Assembly: GCA_937863385.1 (NCBI GenBank)
Contig: CALMBW010000020.1
Location: forward strand, 1-64,000
Direction: 5' to 3'
Origin: an uncultured Actinomycetes bacterium
GTDB taxonomy: Bacteria; Actinomycetota; CADDZG01; WHSQ01
DNA: 64,000 bases
Shown: one piece after another, positions 17,677 through 26,189 of the stretch
Layout of the letters: the number at the start of each line of letters is the position of its first letter
Numbering within the stretch: position 1 is the first letter of the stretch
The notes under the pieces: model-generated
What the model saw: only the letters and a program-made list of their open reading frames with translations
What the model was told of the DNA's origin: nothing
The model's database searches: none
Translations under genes and position numbers: made by a program

Positions 17677-19068
17677 TCATGACTTCTTCGTTCGTTGCCC
17701 TCGGCCCTCGATATTGCGGGCGGGCACCCCGACGGCTAGGGCCCCATCGGGAACGTCGCTTTTGACGACAGCCCCTGCGCCGGTTGCAGCGCCCTTTCCG
17801 ATCCTCACGGGCGCCACCAGCATCGTGTCGGACGAGATGTAGGCGTCATCCTCGATCGTCGTCGGATGCTTCGCCACCCCATCCCAGTTGCATGTGATGG
17901 TTCCGGCCCCCACATTCACTCGCTCACCGATGGTTGCATCACCGAGATAGGAGAGGTGAGGAGCCTTCGAATCGGCCCCAAGTGAGGAGTTCTTCGTTTC
18001 CACGAATGTCCCAAGCTTCGAGCCGCGAGCCAACTTCGTCCCAGGTCGCAACGATGCATACGGGCCAACCGATGCTTGGGGCCCGATATCAGACCCTCGT
18101 ACAACCGCGAACGTGACGGTCGCTCCTTCTCTGATCACCGAATCGACGATGCGTGTCTGCGGTCCTATCTCGGCCGAGGCCTCGATCGTGGTGTCACCTT
18201 CTAGGAAGGTGAAAGGCAGTATCAGTGCGTCAGGAGCGACCTGAACACCCGGTTCGATAAACGTCGATGCCGGATCGACGATCGTGACACCAGCCTGCAT
18301 GAGCTCACGAGCGGTGCGGCGGTAAAGAGCGGTGCTTACCTCGGCCAACTGTTCCCGATCGTTGACACCCAATGTCTCTTCAACCTCAACCTCGATTGCT
18401 CTGAGCCGGTGGCCGTCCGCTCCCAGCAACCCGACAACATCCGTCAGGTAGTACTCACCTTGCGAGTTGTTCGGCTCTAGGTGTGCCAGCGCCTCACGAA
18501 GAAGAACCGCGTCGAAAGCGTAGACACCTACGTTCACTTCCGTTACGTCGAGTTCTTCCGGCGAAGCGTCACGCACCTCGACGATGCGCGACACGTCCCC
18601 ATTGGAGGCGCCCTGCGTGTGGCGCAGAACCCGGCCGAAATCGCTCGATCTGCCGGCGTGGGTCGTCAACAGGGTTGCAGCCGCGCCGGAGCTCTTGTGT
18701 TCTTCGACCAAGCGAACCAGCGTCTCGCCCCTGAGCAGAGGAAGATCTCCATTGGTGACCACCACGGTGGAAACACCAGCGTCGATCGCATCCATGGCTA
18801 CGCGAGCAGCGTCACCGGTTCCCTTCGGGGGATCCTGCACGACGTACGCCGGTGCCAGGTTGTAAGACGTGACGGCTGCCTCGATCTCGCCGCGCCGAAG
18901 CGACGCGACGACTACCGTGCAACCGGCATCGAGAACCCGCGTCGCTTCCAGCGCATGTACGAGCAATGGTCTCCCGGCAGCGGGATGAAGCACCTTGGGG
19001 AGGCTGGAGCGAAGCCGCTTGCCTTCCCCCGCGGCCAGAATCACGACCGCTACGCTTGCGTCTCCCAC
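17677..19068 (-). CDS. glmU: bifunctional UDP-GlcNAc pyrophosphorylase / GlcN-1-P acetyltransferase
   Basis: A 463-residue GlmU making UDP-N-acetylglucosamine for the cell wall. The N-terminal uridylyltransferase domain starts VVILAAGEGKRLRSSLPKVLH and includes QDPPKGTGDA. The left-handed beta-helix from about residue 255 carries acetyltransferase motifs (RPGTKLARGSKLGTFVETKNS, LSYLGDATIGERVNVGAGTITCNWDG) and ends with a basic tail. The GTG at 19068 is chosen because the open frame upstream runs through the tRNA-Gln gene, which excludes longer versions. It precedes prs, as in Bacillus and mycobacteria. Confidence 0.95.
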   Translation of the reverse strand: MGDASVAVVILAAGEGKRLRSSLPKVLHPAAGRPLLVHALEATRVLDAGCTVVVASLRRGEIEAAVTSYNLAPAYVVQDPPKGTGDAARVAMDAIDAGVSTVVVTNGDLPLLRGETLVRLVEEHKSSGAAATLLTTHAGRSSDFGRVLRHTQGASNGDVSRIVEVRDASPEELDVTEVNVGVYAFDAVLLREALAHLEPNNSQGEYYLTDVVGLLGADGHRLRAIEVEVEETLGVNDREQLAEVSTALYRRTARELMQAGVTIVDPASTFIEPGVQVAPDALILPFTFLEGDTTIEASAEIGPQTRIVDSVIREGATVTFAVVRGSDIGPQASVGPYASLRPGTKLARGSKLGTFVETKNSSLGADSKAPHLSYLGDATIGERVNVGAGTITCNWDGVAKHPTTIEDDAYISSDTMLVAPVRIGKGAATGAGAVVKSDVPDGALAVGVPARNIEGRGQRTKKS

Positions 19069-19092
19069 GCTGTTCCCTTTCGAAGACCGAAG

Positions 19093-19164
19093 CTGCCCCG
19101 CCAGGACTCGAACCTGAACTTTAGGTACCAAAAACCCACGGGCTGCCAATTACCCCACGGGGCA
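19093..19164 (-). tRNA. tRNA-Gln (anticodon UUG)
   Basis: On the minus strand the acceptor arms TGCCCCG and CGGGGCA pair fully with discriminator G. The D arm holds GGGTAATTGGCA. The anticodon stem TGGGT/ACCTA (one G-T pair) encloses TTTTGGT, giving anticodon UUG. The T arm TCAGG-TTCGAGT-CCTGG has one terminal wobble pair. CCA is not encoded. It sits in the 127-base gap between ispE and glmU and is probably cotranscribed with them. Confidence 0.95.
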
Positions 19165-19195
19165 TCCGAGAGCGCCATGTTACGCAACCAGGGAC

Positions 19196-20059
19196 CTATC
19201 GCGGCTCGATGCAGGCGGGCCGGGTCTGCACGACTTCGACGCGGTCGAAGCGGGCCTGCAGCTTGCCGGCGACATCGCTGGCATGGTCGTGATCTGTGCA
19301 AACACCGAACAGGCTGGGCCCCGACCCACTCAAGAGCGCCCCCAGCGCGCCCGCCTCCAGCAGTGCTTGCTTTCCGCCTCGTAAGTTGGGTCGCAGATCG
19401 AAAGCTGCGGTCTCCAGGTCGTTGTGGAGCCGGCTTGCGACCTGCAGGGGGTCACCGGTCGCGAGTGCCGCGACCATCGCCATGTGATCGTCCTGCGACG
19501 TTTCCCCCACTGCGTCCCATCGCTCGTAGACCGCCCGCGTGGAAAGCGGGGCATCCGAGATGCACACGACCAGGTCAAGCGGCCGTCCGGCGATCGGTAG
19601 GGGGTCTACGTGTTCGCCTCTTCCTGTGACGATCGCGGGCCCGCCGCTGAGACAGTACGGGACATCGCTACCGAGGGAGGCCGCCATCTCGAGCAGCTCG
19701 ACGCGATCAAGTGAGCCGTCGAGAGAGTCGAGCGCGATCAGCACCCCCGCCGCGTCGGCGCTGCCTCCCGCCATGCCTCCCCCAACGGGGATCGACTTCA
19801 CCAGCACGATATGAGCGCCTCGATCGAGGCGGGATCGTGCGATGTACGCCTCGGCAGCTCTGACGGCAAGATTGTCTCGATCTGCCCCTGCATCGCCACC
19901 CCGCACCTCGATAGTCACCCCGGCATCCGATAACGCAACGTCGAGAACATCCGACAGTGAAACGGAGTGGAAGACGCTGCGCAGATCGTGGAAACCATCA
20001 TTGCGGCGTGGACCGATGGCAAGGAACAGGTTGATCTTCGCGTTGACGTTGAACGACAC
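19196..20059 (-). CDS. ispE: 4-diphosphocytidyl-2-C-methyl-D-erythritol kinase
   Basis: A 287-residue GHMP kinase of the non-mevalonate (MEP) isoprenoid pathway. The N-terminus NVNAKINLFLAIGPRRNDGFHDL contains the conserved K-I-N-L and D-G-H/F-H motifs, and the glycine-rich ATP loop is PVGGGMAGGSADAAGVLIAL near residue 88-107. ALLSGSGPSLFGVC near the end is the third GHMP motif. It starts nine bases after ksgA stops, in the ksgA-ispE order shared with Bacillus and mycobacteria. Confidence 0.95.
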   Translation of the reverse strand: MSFNVNAKINLFLAIGPRRNDGFHDLRSVFHSVSLSDVLDVALSDAGVTIEVRGGDAGADRDNLAVRAAEAYIARSRLDRGAHIVLVKSIPVGGGMAGGSADAAGVLIALDSLDGSLDRVELLEMAASLGSDVPYCLSGGPAIVTGRGEHVDPLPIAGRPLDLVVCISDAPLSTRAVYERWDAVGETSQDDHMAMVAALATGDPLQVASRLHNDLETAAFDLRPNLRGGKQALLEAGALGALLSGSGPSLFGVCTDHDHASDVAGKLQARFDRVEVVQTRPACIEPR

Positions 20060-20068
20060 GATGCGAGG

Positions 20069-20887
20069 CTACCCGTCGGTCGCAGACGCGATTCGAACCA
20101 TGTCGTCCAAGGACAGGCTCTCGGGGCGTGCTGCAGGGTCGACGTCCACTGAACGCAGGCACTCCTCGGCTCGAGCTGCCGAACCGAACACAACTGCTAG
20201 CCCATTGCGGACGGACTTTCGCCTCTGGGCGAAAGCTGCCTTCACGACTCGCTTGAAAACCTGGGGATTCACATCCGGGATGGCTCTCCGAGATATCCGC
20301 ACGATCGACGAATCGACGTTGGGGACGGGGAAGAAGGCATTGCGCGAGACCTTCGCAACAACGGTCGCTGCGCCGTAGAAGGCAACCATCACGCTCGTCT
20401 TGCCGTAGATGCGAGACCCCGGCTCGGCGGCAAGACGCTCGGCGACCTCTCTTTGCGTCATGACGGTCAAAGTCCTTGCCGTCGGGCATGTCTCCAAAGC
20501 CTCCAGAACCACGGTTGCCGCGACGTTATAGGGAAGGTTCGCAACGACCGCCGCCGGCTCGAACGATCCGAGATCCACACGCAACGCGTCGGCGTGCACG
20601 ATGTCCGCGGACGTGCCCGAAAGGACCTCGTCGAGGATCGGAAGGAGCCTTGCGTCGATCTCCAGCGCCGTTACCTCGGCCCCCGCCTCGATCAGGCCCA
20701 GCGTTAGAGATCCAGCCCCGGCCCCGATCTCCAGCACCTTGTCGCCGGGTTCCACACCGGCCACCTGCACCATCTTGCGGATGGTGTTCGGGTCGATGAC
20801 GAAGTTCTGACCCAGAGATCTCGTTAGGTTTATGCCGCGTCGATCGAGCAGCTCCCGGATCCTTCGAGCCCCGAGGAGCTCGTTCAC
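20069..20887 (-). CDS. rsmA: 16S rRNA (adenine1518-N6/adenine1519-N6)-dimethyltransferase
   Basis: A 272-residue RsmA/KsgA that dimethylates two adjacent adenines near the 3' end of 16S rRNA. The segment LTRSLGQNFVIDPNTIRKMV precedes the SAM motif VLEIGAGAGSLTLGLIEAG. The catalytic motif IV appears as VVANLPYNVAATVVL, and TVMTQREVAERLAAEPGS follows. The C-terminal helical domain has the conserved F-x-Q-R-R-K element (AFAQRRKSVRNGL). It overlaps the tatD stop region by four bases and leads into ispE. Confidence 0.95.
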   Translation of the reverse strand: MNELLGARRIRELLDRRGINLTRSLGQNFVIDPNTIRKMVQVAGVEPGDKVLEIGAGAGSLTLGLIEAGAEVTALEIDARLLPILDEVLSGTSADIVHADALRVDLGSFEPAAVVANLPYNVAATVVLEALETCPTARTLTVMTQREVAERLAAEPGSRIYGKTSVMVAFYGAATVVAKVSRNAFFPVPNVDSSIVRISRRAIPDVNPQVFKRVVKAAFAQRRKSVRNGLAVVFGSAARAEECLRSVDVDPAARPESLSLDDMVRIASATDG

Positions 20888-21642
20888 TGGAGCCCAAAGA
20901 CAGCGCGGGCATTGGCCGTGGTCGCCTCACCGAACGCCTCGACTTCGACCCCCCGGTCGGCAGCTAGGGTTCGGCCGGTGTGTGCGACGAAAGCCGGCTG
21001 GTTCGGCTTACCGCGTACGGGAACCGGCGCTAGATAGGGGGAATCCGTCTCGATCAGGATGCGATCGTCGGGAACCCGCCGCGCGGCTTCTCGAAGTTCG
21101 GCAGCGTTCTTGAACGTTGAATTGCCTGCGAAGGAAACGTAGGCGCCCATCCCTAGGGCTACCTCCAAGGCGTCGAGACCGGCCGACCAACAATGGAAGA
21201 TCAGACGTGGCGGCGGACCTTCGGCCTTGAGGATCTCGATCGTTTCCCAGATCGATTCACGCGTATGCAGCACCAGAGCTTTGTCATGCTTGTGGCTCAG
21301 TTCGATGTGCCGGGTCAGCGCCCGCTTCTGGTCCTCAAAGAAGGTCCGATCCCAGTAGAGGTCGATGCCCGTTTCACCAACAGCCACGGTACGGGGGTCT
21401 TCGAGCATGGCATCGATCTCGTCTGCCCAGTGATCCTTCCATCCACGCGTTTCAGACGGATGGAACGCAGCACCGGCGTACACCATCTCTCGCTCGGCAC
21501 GATCGAGAGCCAGCCGAGAGGTTTCGGGATCGACCCCAACGACCACCACACCCTCAACCGCCGCCTCGGTGGCTTCCGCTAGAGCCGAATCGAACTCCTC
21601 CGGCGTCAGATCGTAGAGATGGCAATGGGTGTCGAACCACAT
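20884..21642 (-). CDS. tatD: TatD family metal-dependent DNase
   Basis: A 252-residue TIM-barrel hydrolase. Metal ligands appear in order: FDTHCHLYD (H-x-H) at the N-terminus, the glutamate in AVGETGIDLYWDR, HTRESIWETIEIL, FHCWSAG and the final aspartate in ILIETDSPYLAPVPVRGKPN. TatD proteins are 3'-5' nucleases involved in repair and nucleic-acid turnover. It lies four bases after metG and overlaps rsmA by four bases. The rpf resuscitation factor found between tatD and ksgA in mycobacteria is absent here. Confidence 0.94.
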   Translation of the reverse strand: MWFDTHCHLYDLTPEEFDSALAEATEAAVEGVVVVGVDPETSRLALDRAEREMVYAGAAFHPSETRGWKDHWADEIDAMLEDPRTVAVGETGIDLYWDRTFFEDQKRALTRHIELSHKHDKALVLHTRESIWETIEILKAEGPPPRLIFHCWSAGLDALEVALGMGAYVSFAGNSTFKNAAELREAARRVPDDRILIETDSPYLAPVPVRGKPNQPAFVAHTGRTLAADRGVEVEAFGEATTANARAVFGLQ

Positions 21643-21646
21643 CGCG

Positions 21647-23191
21647 TCATCCGGCTTCGATGCGAGGGAACAATGGGTCGCCTGCTTCGAGGCGCGTTCC
21701 CGGGGCTAGGGTCCCGAAGCCCATCATCTCGAAGGTCGCGTCTGTTACCTCGCCCGAGAGGCCGAGGCGACGCCACAGCTCGGCTGCAGCGCGTGGGGTG
21801 ATCGGCGACGTCATCAGCGCAAGGTTACGCAGCCCTTCAGCGAGGTTGTAGAGAACGACTTCAAGACGGCGGCGCTGCTCGGGATCTTTGGCCAAAGCCC
21901 ACGGGGCTACCTCTTCAACGTAGGCGTTGGCTCGGCGTACGGCACCCCAGCAGGCTTTGAGAGCCTCGGTCGGCGAGATGTCGTCAACCGCTGCACTCAT
22001 CTGTTCGAGAGCCTTATCGAACGCCGCCCGCAACGACTCGTCTTCGTCTCGGATCTCGTCATACGAAGGTACTTGCGGCACGACGCCGTCGAGATAGCGG
22101 CCGATCATCGAGATGACCCTCTGACAAAGGTTGCCCAGATCATTGGCCAGATCGAAGTTGTAGCGCTCGACCATGGATTCCCACGAGAAGGACCCATCTT
22201 GGCCGAAGCTGATCTCGCGCATGAAGTAGTAGCGGTACCCATCAGATCCGAACGTCTCCATCAGATCGTGCGGGCTGATGCCGGTGGCCTTGGACTTGCT
22301 CATCTTCTCGCCACCCACTTGCAAGAACCCGTGCGCGTACACGGTCTCAGGAAGCGGCAGCCCCTGCGCCATCAGCATCGCCGGCCAGATCACAGAGTGG
22401 AACCACAGGATGTCCTTACCGACGAAATGGATGTCTGCGGGCCATACCAGCGCGAAGCGCTCCTCATCACTTCCGTAGCCCACGGCGGTTGTGTAGTTCT
22501 GAAGCGCGTCTACCCATACGTAGATGACGTGTGAAGGATCCATCGGCAGCTTCACGCCCCAATCGAAGCTGACGCGAGAGATCGAAAGATCTTCCAATCC
22601 TTGACGCAGCTTCCCCAAGATCTCGTTGCGACGCACCTCGGGCATGATCGCTCGCTCGTTGGTCTCGTAACGCTCGATAAGTGCGTCCACGTACTTGCTC
22701 AGCCTGAAGAAGTAGTTGTCCTCTTTGATCAGTTCCGGCTCGGTCCCATGCTGAGGACACTTCCCGTCAACAAGATCCTCCGGCGTGTAGAAAGCTTCAC
22801 ACTGAACGCAATAGAGGCCCTCGTAGGTCCCGAGGTAGATCTCACCTTTGTCGTAAAGGTCCTGCACGAACCTGGCTACAGGCCCCTCGTGGCGAGCTTC
22901 GGTGGTCCGGATGAAATCGTCGTTGGTGATCTGTAGGGCCTCCCACACCTCGGTCCAGCGTGGGACGATCGAATCCGTCCACTCGATCGGAGTGAGCCCC
23001 CTCTCCTCAGCGGTTCTAAGGATCTTCTGGCCGTGCTCGTCTGTCCCGGTCAAGAACCAGACCTGCCGGCCTTGCATCCTGCGGAAACGGGCGATGAAGT
23101 CTGCCGCCACGGTGGTGTAGGCGTGCCCGAGGTGGGGCACATCGTTCACGTAGTAGATCGGTGTGGTGACGTAGAAGACACCTGTGCTCAA
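21647..23191 (-). CDS. metG: methionyl-tRNA synthetase
   Basis: A 514-residue MetRS of the short form lacking a C-terminal EMAP domain. The class I HIGH motif is VPHLGHAYT, the KMSKS motif is GEKMSKSKAT. A single zinc knob is visible (CVQCEAFYTPEDLVDGKCPQHG region at about residue 125-146, ligands CxxC and CxxH). The anticodon-binding helical domain follows (EQMSAAVDDISPTEALKACW). It begins the metG-tatD-rsmA-ispE-glmU-prs run and diverges from the AbrB-like gene across 214 bases. The mycobacterial equivalent is Rv1007c. Confidence 0.96.
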   Translation of the reverse strand: MSTGVFYVTTPIYYVNDVPHLGHAYTTVAADFIARFRRMQGRQVWFLTGTDEHGQKILRTAEERGLTPIEWTDSIVPRWTEVWEALQITNDDFIRTTEARHEGPVARFVQDLYDKGEIYLGTYEGLYCVQCEAFYTPEDLVDGKCPQHGTEPELIKEDNYFFRLSKYVDALIERYETNERAIMPEVRRNEILGKLRQGLEDLSISRVSFDWGVKLPMDPSHVIYVWVDALQNYTTAVGYGSDEERFALVWPADIHFVGKDILWFHSVIWPAMLMAQGLPLPETVYAHGFLQVGGEKMSKSKATGISPHDLMETFGSDGYRYYFMREISFGQDGSFSWESMVERYNFDLANDLGNLCQRVISMIGRYLDGVVPQVPSYDEIRDEDESLRAAFDKALEQMSAAVDDISPTEALKACWGAVRRANAYVEEVAPWALAKDPEQRRRLEVVLYNLAEGLRNLALMTSPITPRAAAELWRRLGLSGEVTDATFEMMGFGTLAPGTRLEAGDPLFPRIEAG

Positions 23192-23300
23192 GATCTGCGC
23201 CTCCTATGGGGTGAGGGCAGCCAGGATACCCGCCGCATCCTCCCTCGATCCGGTCCAAGCGTCCTGTTGAAAGAGTTAATGACTGAGACCAAAGACCGAT

Positions 23301-23345
23301 TTGACCAGGAAATGTTTGACTTTTATGCACTAGTGGGGATAGATA
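23301..23345 (+). promoter_or_regulatory. overlapping sigma-70-like promoters for the AbrB-like gene
   Basis: Two possible promoters overlap. The first is TTGACC (23301-23306), 17-bp spacer, TATGCA (23324-23329). The second is TTGACT (23316-23321), 18-bp spacer, TAGATA (23340-23345). Both point toward the AbrB-like start at 23406 and lie in a segment clearly richer in A and T than its surroundings. They were assigned by eye only. Confidence 0.5.
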
Positions 23346-23405
23346 CTTGAGTTACCAAAGTCTTACAGGGGAAGTCAGGAAGGTTGGAAGGAAGGCAGGG
23401 GGCCT

Positions 23406-23696
23406 ATGAAGTCAACGGGAGTAGTCCGCAAGATCGATGAGCTCGGCCGAATCGTATTGCCGTCCGAGTTGCGCAAGGTCTTCGGGATCCGCGAGGGGGA
23501 TCAGCTCGACATCAGCGTGGACGGCGAGCAGATCATCCTGCAGAAGCGTCAAGACACCTGTTTGTTCTGCGGGAACGAGACCCCGACGATCGAATACCGC
23601 GACCGTCAGGTCTGCGAGAGCTGCGCTGGAGAGCTCGGCCGCATGGGTCGCTTGGAGGTTCGCCTCCCCGACACCGAGACGGTCGGAGCCGGTTGA
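23406..23696 (+). CDS. AbrB/SpoVT family regulator with zinc-binding tail
   Basis: A 96-residue protein. Residues 1-48 are a typical AbrB swapped-hairpin DNA-binding domain (MKSTGVVRKIDELGRIVLPS, then LRKVFGIREGDQLDISVDGE), very close to Firmicute AbrB. The tail holds C52, C55, C70 and C73, a CxxC-x14-CxxC zinc-ribbon pattern not found in Bacillus AbrB. It lies between metG and rsmI, exactly where abrB sits in Bacillus. It is followed by a strong terminator, so it is monocistronic. Likely a transition-state type transcription regulator; an antitoxin role is less likely because no toxin gene is adjacent. Confidence 0.9.
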   Translation: MKSTGVVRKIDELGRIVLPSELRKVFGIREGDQLDISVDGEQIILQKRQDTCLFCGNETPTIEYRDRQVCESCAGELGRMGRLEVRLPDTETVGAG

Positions 23697-23718
23697 TCCA
23701 CTTCGTGAGATGCGTACA

Positions 23719-23746
23719 AAGAGGCCCCCAAAGGGGGCCTCTTTGA
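23719..23746 (+). terminator. rho-independent terminator after the AbrB-like gene
   Basis: A perfect hairpin with arms AAAGAGGCCCCC and GGGGGCCTCTTT around a three-base loop AAA. It separates the plus-strand AbrB-like gene from the convergent end of rsmI and can act in both directions, since the arms end in A-run and T-run. Confidence 0.9.
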
Positions 23747-23770
23747 TCTTCAACCCTCACATCTGATCGA

Positions 23771-24604
23771 TCAGTCTTTCAGGAGAGCGTTGAAGACCTT
23801 CCGACGGGGGACGCCCATCTCTCGGGCGACCTCCGACAGGGCTTGAGAACGAGGAACGCCAGATCCCATCAGCTCTTTAGCAGCACCGGCCAGATCATCA
23901 TCGGAAACCTCCGGCTTGCTGTCTCCGACGGCTCCCGATACGACCACAACCATCTCGCCTCGTGGTGGCGCCTTGGCAGCCCATGTTGCGAGTTCTGCGA
24001 GCGTCCCTCTTCTCACTTCCTCATGCATCTTCGTCAGTTCCCGTGCCACCGCGGCCGGGCGATCTTCACCCAAGACGTCCGCGATGTCCTGCAGACAGGA
24101 GGCGAGACGGTGGGGCGATTCGTAGAAGACGAGGGTTCGCTTCTCTTGAGCTAGCTCGGCAAGATGCCGTTTGCGTTCGCCCGAACGACGAGGCAGGAAT
24201 CCTTCGAAGACGAAGCGCCCCGGAGCAAGCCCGGAGATGGCCAAAGCGCTCAAGGCCGCATTGGGTCCGGGCACGATCTCGATCGGGAGAGCCTTCTCCG
24301 CGCAGAGTTTGACGAGATGGAACCCCGGATCCGATAGTCCAGGCATCCCGGCGTCACTCACCAACACAACGACCCTTCCACGAGCTACGGCATCGGCAAG
24401 CTCGGGGGCGCGGCGGCGTTCGGTGGAATCGTTGTAGACGACCATCTCTCTGGCAGTCAGGCCGAGATGCGAGAGAAGCTTGCGGGTACGACGCGTGTCC
24501 TCGCAAGCGATGATGTGAGCATCGGCAAGGGTCTGCGCGGCCCGGGGGCTCATGTCATCGAGATTCCCGATCGGCGTAGCGCAGAGGATCAATCTTCCCG
24601 ACAT
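23771..24604 (-). CDS. rsmI: 16S rRNA (cytidine1402-2'-O)-methyltransferase
   Basis: A 277-residue RsmI of the tetrapyrrole-methylase fold. Motifs include LILCATPIGNLDDMSPRA at the start, ACEDTRRTRKLLSHLG, VVLVSDAGMPGLSDPGF, and the SAM-site region EIVPGPNAALSALAISGL. FYESPHRL and the R-E-L-T-K motif (AVARELTKMHEEV) follow. The enzyme methylates C1402 in the decoding centre. Its start region overlaps or abuts the divergent mannosyltransferase gene, the same divergent arrangement as Rv1003/Rv1002c in M. tuberculosis. Confidence 0.95.
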   Translation of the reverse strand: MSGRLILCATPIGNLDDMSPRAAQTLADAHIIACEDTRRTRKLLSHLGLTAREMVVYNDSTERRRAPELADAVARGRVVVLVSDAGMPGLSDPGFHLVKLCAEKALPIEIVPGPNAALSALAISGLAPGRFVFEGFLPRRSGERKRHLAELAQEKRTLVFYESPHRLASCLQDIADVLGEDRPAAVARELTKMHEEVRRGTLAELATWAAKAPPRGEMVVVVSGAVGDSKPEVSDDDLAGAAKELMGSGVPRSQALSEVAREMGVPRRKVFNALLKD

Positions 24605-24635
24605 GATGGAGCAGACTAACTATGCTGGCCGCATC

Positions 24636-26186
24636 GTGAACCAACCACCCGAGGCGCCAGACACAGAAGCAGTTCGAGCACCTGTCGCCCGATCCTCGTG
24701 GGGGCGGGCGGACTTCATCGCTCTCTTTCTCATCCTCGTCGTAGCCACCGCTTTCCGCTTCGCGTCACTCGGTGACCCGCCCGAGATGATCTTCGACGAG
24801 GTCTACTACGCCAAGGATTCCTGTGCGTACGTGCTCAACGATCCCGAAATCTGCGAGGTCGATGGGAGCCAGGCAGAGGTCCACCCGCCGGTGGGCAAAT
24901 GGTTGATAGGGATGGGGATCAAGGCGTTCGGGTTCGATTCCTTCGGCTGGCGTGTCGCACCGGCGGTCGGCGGGGTGCTCACGGTTTTGGTGATGTACCT
25001 GCTGGCTCGAAGACTCTTCGGTTCATGGCTGTGGGCGACGATCGCGGCCGGATTGCTGGCGTTCGACCCCCTTCACTTCGTGCAGTCACGCACGTCGATG
25101 CTCGACATCTTCCTTCCGATGTTCGGTCTCGCAGCAGTCCTCTTCCTTCTCATCGACCGAGACCGTGCTCTCCTTGCTACGCGCAGCGGCGACCCACCGA
25201 GCAGGATCCTAGGGCGTCCATGGCTGATCGCATCGGGAGCTACCGCAGGCCTGGCGGTTGCGACGAAATGGACGGGTGGCTTCTACCTCGCCTTGATCAT
25301 CCTTCTAGCACTTGCATGGGCGGCGTCCCGGGAACAAGGGTCAAGGCCGCAAGCTTGGTGGGCGGCGCTGCGCTCTGAAGCGCCGGCGATCGTCCTGTGG
25401 CTGATCGTCCTGCCCGTACTGGTCTATGTGCTCAGCTATACCGGGCAGATCGGGGGCAAGCTGATCGCGCTCCCATGGTCCGAGGGATCCTGGGGGCGGG
25501 CGTTCTTCGATCATCACAAGTACATGTGGGATTTCCACACCAATCTGGAAGCCACCCACGGTTATCAATCGGCTCCTCACACCTGGATGCTGATCAAACG
25601 TCCGGTGTCGTACTTCTTCTGCGCGGGTGCCTCATGCAAACCCCCGATCGCCGATGGCGACTATCAGGAGATCTTCGCGGTTGGCAGTCCACTGGTGTGG
25701 TGGACCTCGATCATCGCGATGCTCGGCGTGGGGGCGACATGGGTGCGCCGAAGGGACCCTTTGAACCCTGCCGGCTTGATCCTCGCCGGCTTCGTTCTCA
25801 CCTACGGGCCATGGCTCTTGCCGGGGGCATCACGTTCCGCCGTCTTTCTGTTCTATCTCCTGCCGACGGTCCCGTTCATGATCCTGGCGCTCGTCTTCTG
25901 GATGCACCGGATCGGCGAAACCTGGGAGGGACGAGCCGCAACGGCACTTTTCAGTGCGGGGGCTCTTGCCATGTTTGCCTTCTACTACCCGCTACTGACG
26001 AAGAAGTCACTCCCGCAACCCGACTGGCAGAAACGCATCTGGATATTCGACAACTGCGACAAGCCTCCCGGCCCGATCGTCACTTCGACGGTTACTTCAA
26101 CCGCAAGTGATGGGACGATCGAGACATCGTTGACCGAGACGGAAGATAATTCGTCCTTGCCGCCTACGGGTTGGTGCTGGATCTAG
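24636..26186 (+). CDS. dolichyl-phosphate-mannose-protein mannosyltransferase (PMT)
   Basis: A membrane GT39 glycosyltransferase of about 516 residues that O-mannosylates secreted proteins using a polyprenyl-phosphate-mannose donor. After a short polar N-terminus come about 10 transmembrane helices. The first extracytoplasmic loop holds the catalytic acidic pair in MIFDEVYYAKDS and the motif EVHPPVGKWLIG. LDIFLPMFGLAAVLFLLIDRDRA is also typical. The C-terminus is extracytoplasmic, rich in Ser/Thr. GTG 24636 may be a leaderless start, with a TATGCT element ten bases upstream; ATG 24603 is an alternative overlapping rsmI. Orthologue of M. tuberculosis Rv1002c by context. Confidence 0.9.
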   Translation: MNQPPEAPDTEAVRAPVARSSWGRADFIALFLILVVATAFRFASLGDPPEMIFDEVYYAKDSCAYVLNDPEICEVDGSQAEVHPPVGKWLIGMGIKAFGFDSFGWRVAPAVGGVLTVLVMYLLARRLFGSWLWATIAAGLLAFDPLHFVQSRTSMLDIFLPMFGLAAVLFLLIDRDRALLATRSGDPPSRILGRPWLIASGATAGLAVATKWTGGFYLALIILLALAWAASREQGSRPQAWWAALRSEAPAIVLWLIVLPVLVYVLSYTGQIGGKLIALPWSEGSWGRAFFDHHKYMWDFHTNLEATHGYQSAPHTWMLIKRPVSYFFCAGASCKPPIADGDYQEIFAVGSPLVWWTSIIAMLGVGATWVRRRDPLNPAGLILAGFVLTYGPWLLPGASRSAVFLFYLLPTVPFMILALVFWMHRIGETWEGRAATALFSAGALAMFAFYYPLLTKKSLPQPDWQKRIWIFDNCDKPPGPIVTSTVTSTASDGTIETSLTETEDNSSLPPTGWCWI

Positions 26187-26189
26187 CGA

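Noticed and set aside
19069-19149. Longer N-terminus of GlmU
   Set aside because: It would translate through the tRNA-Gln gene; the GTG at 19068 gives the correct family start.
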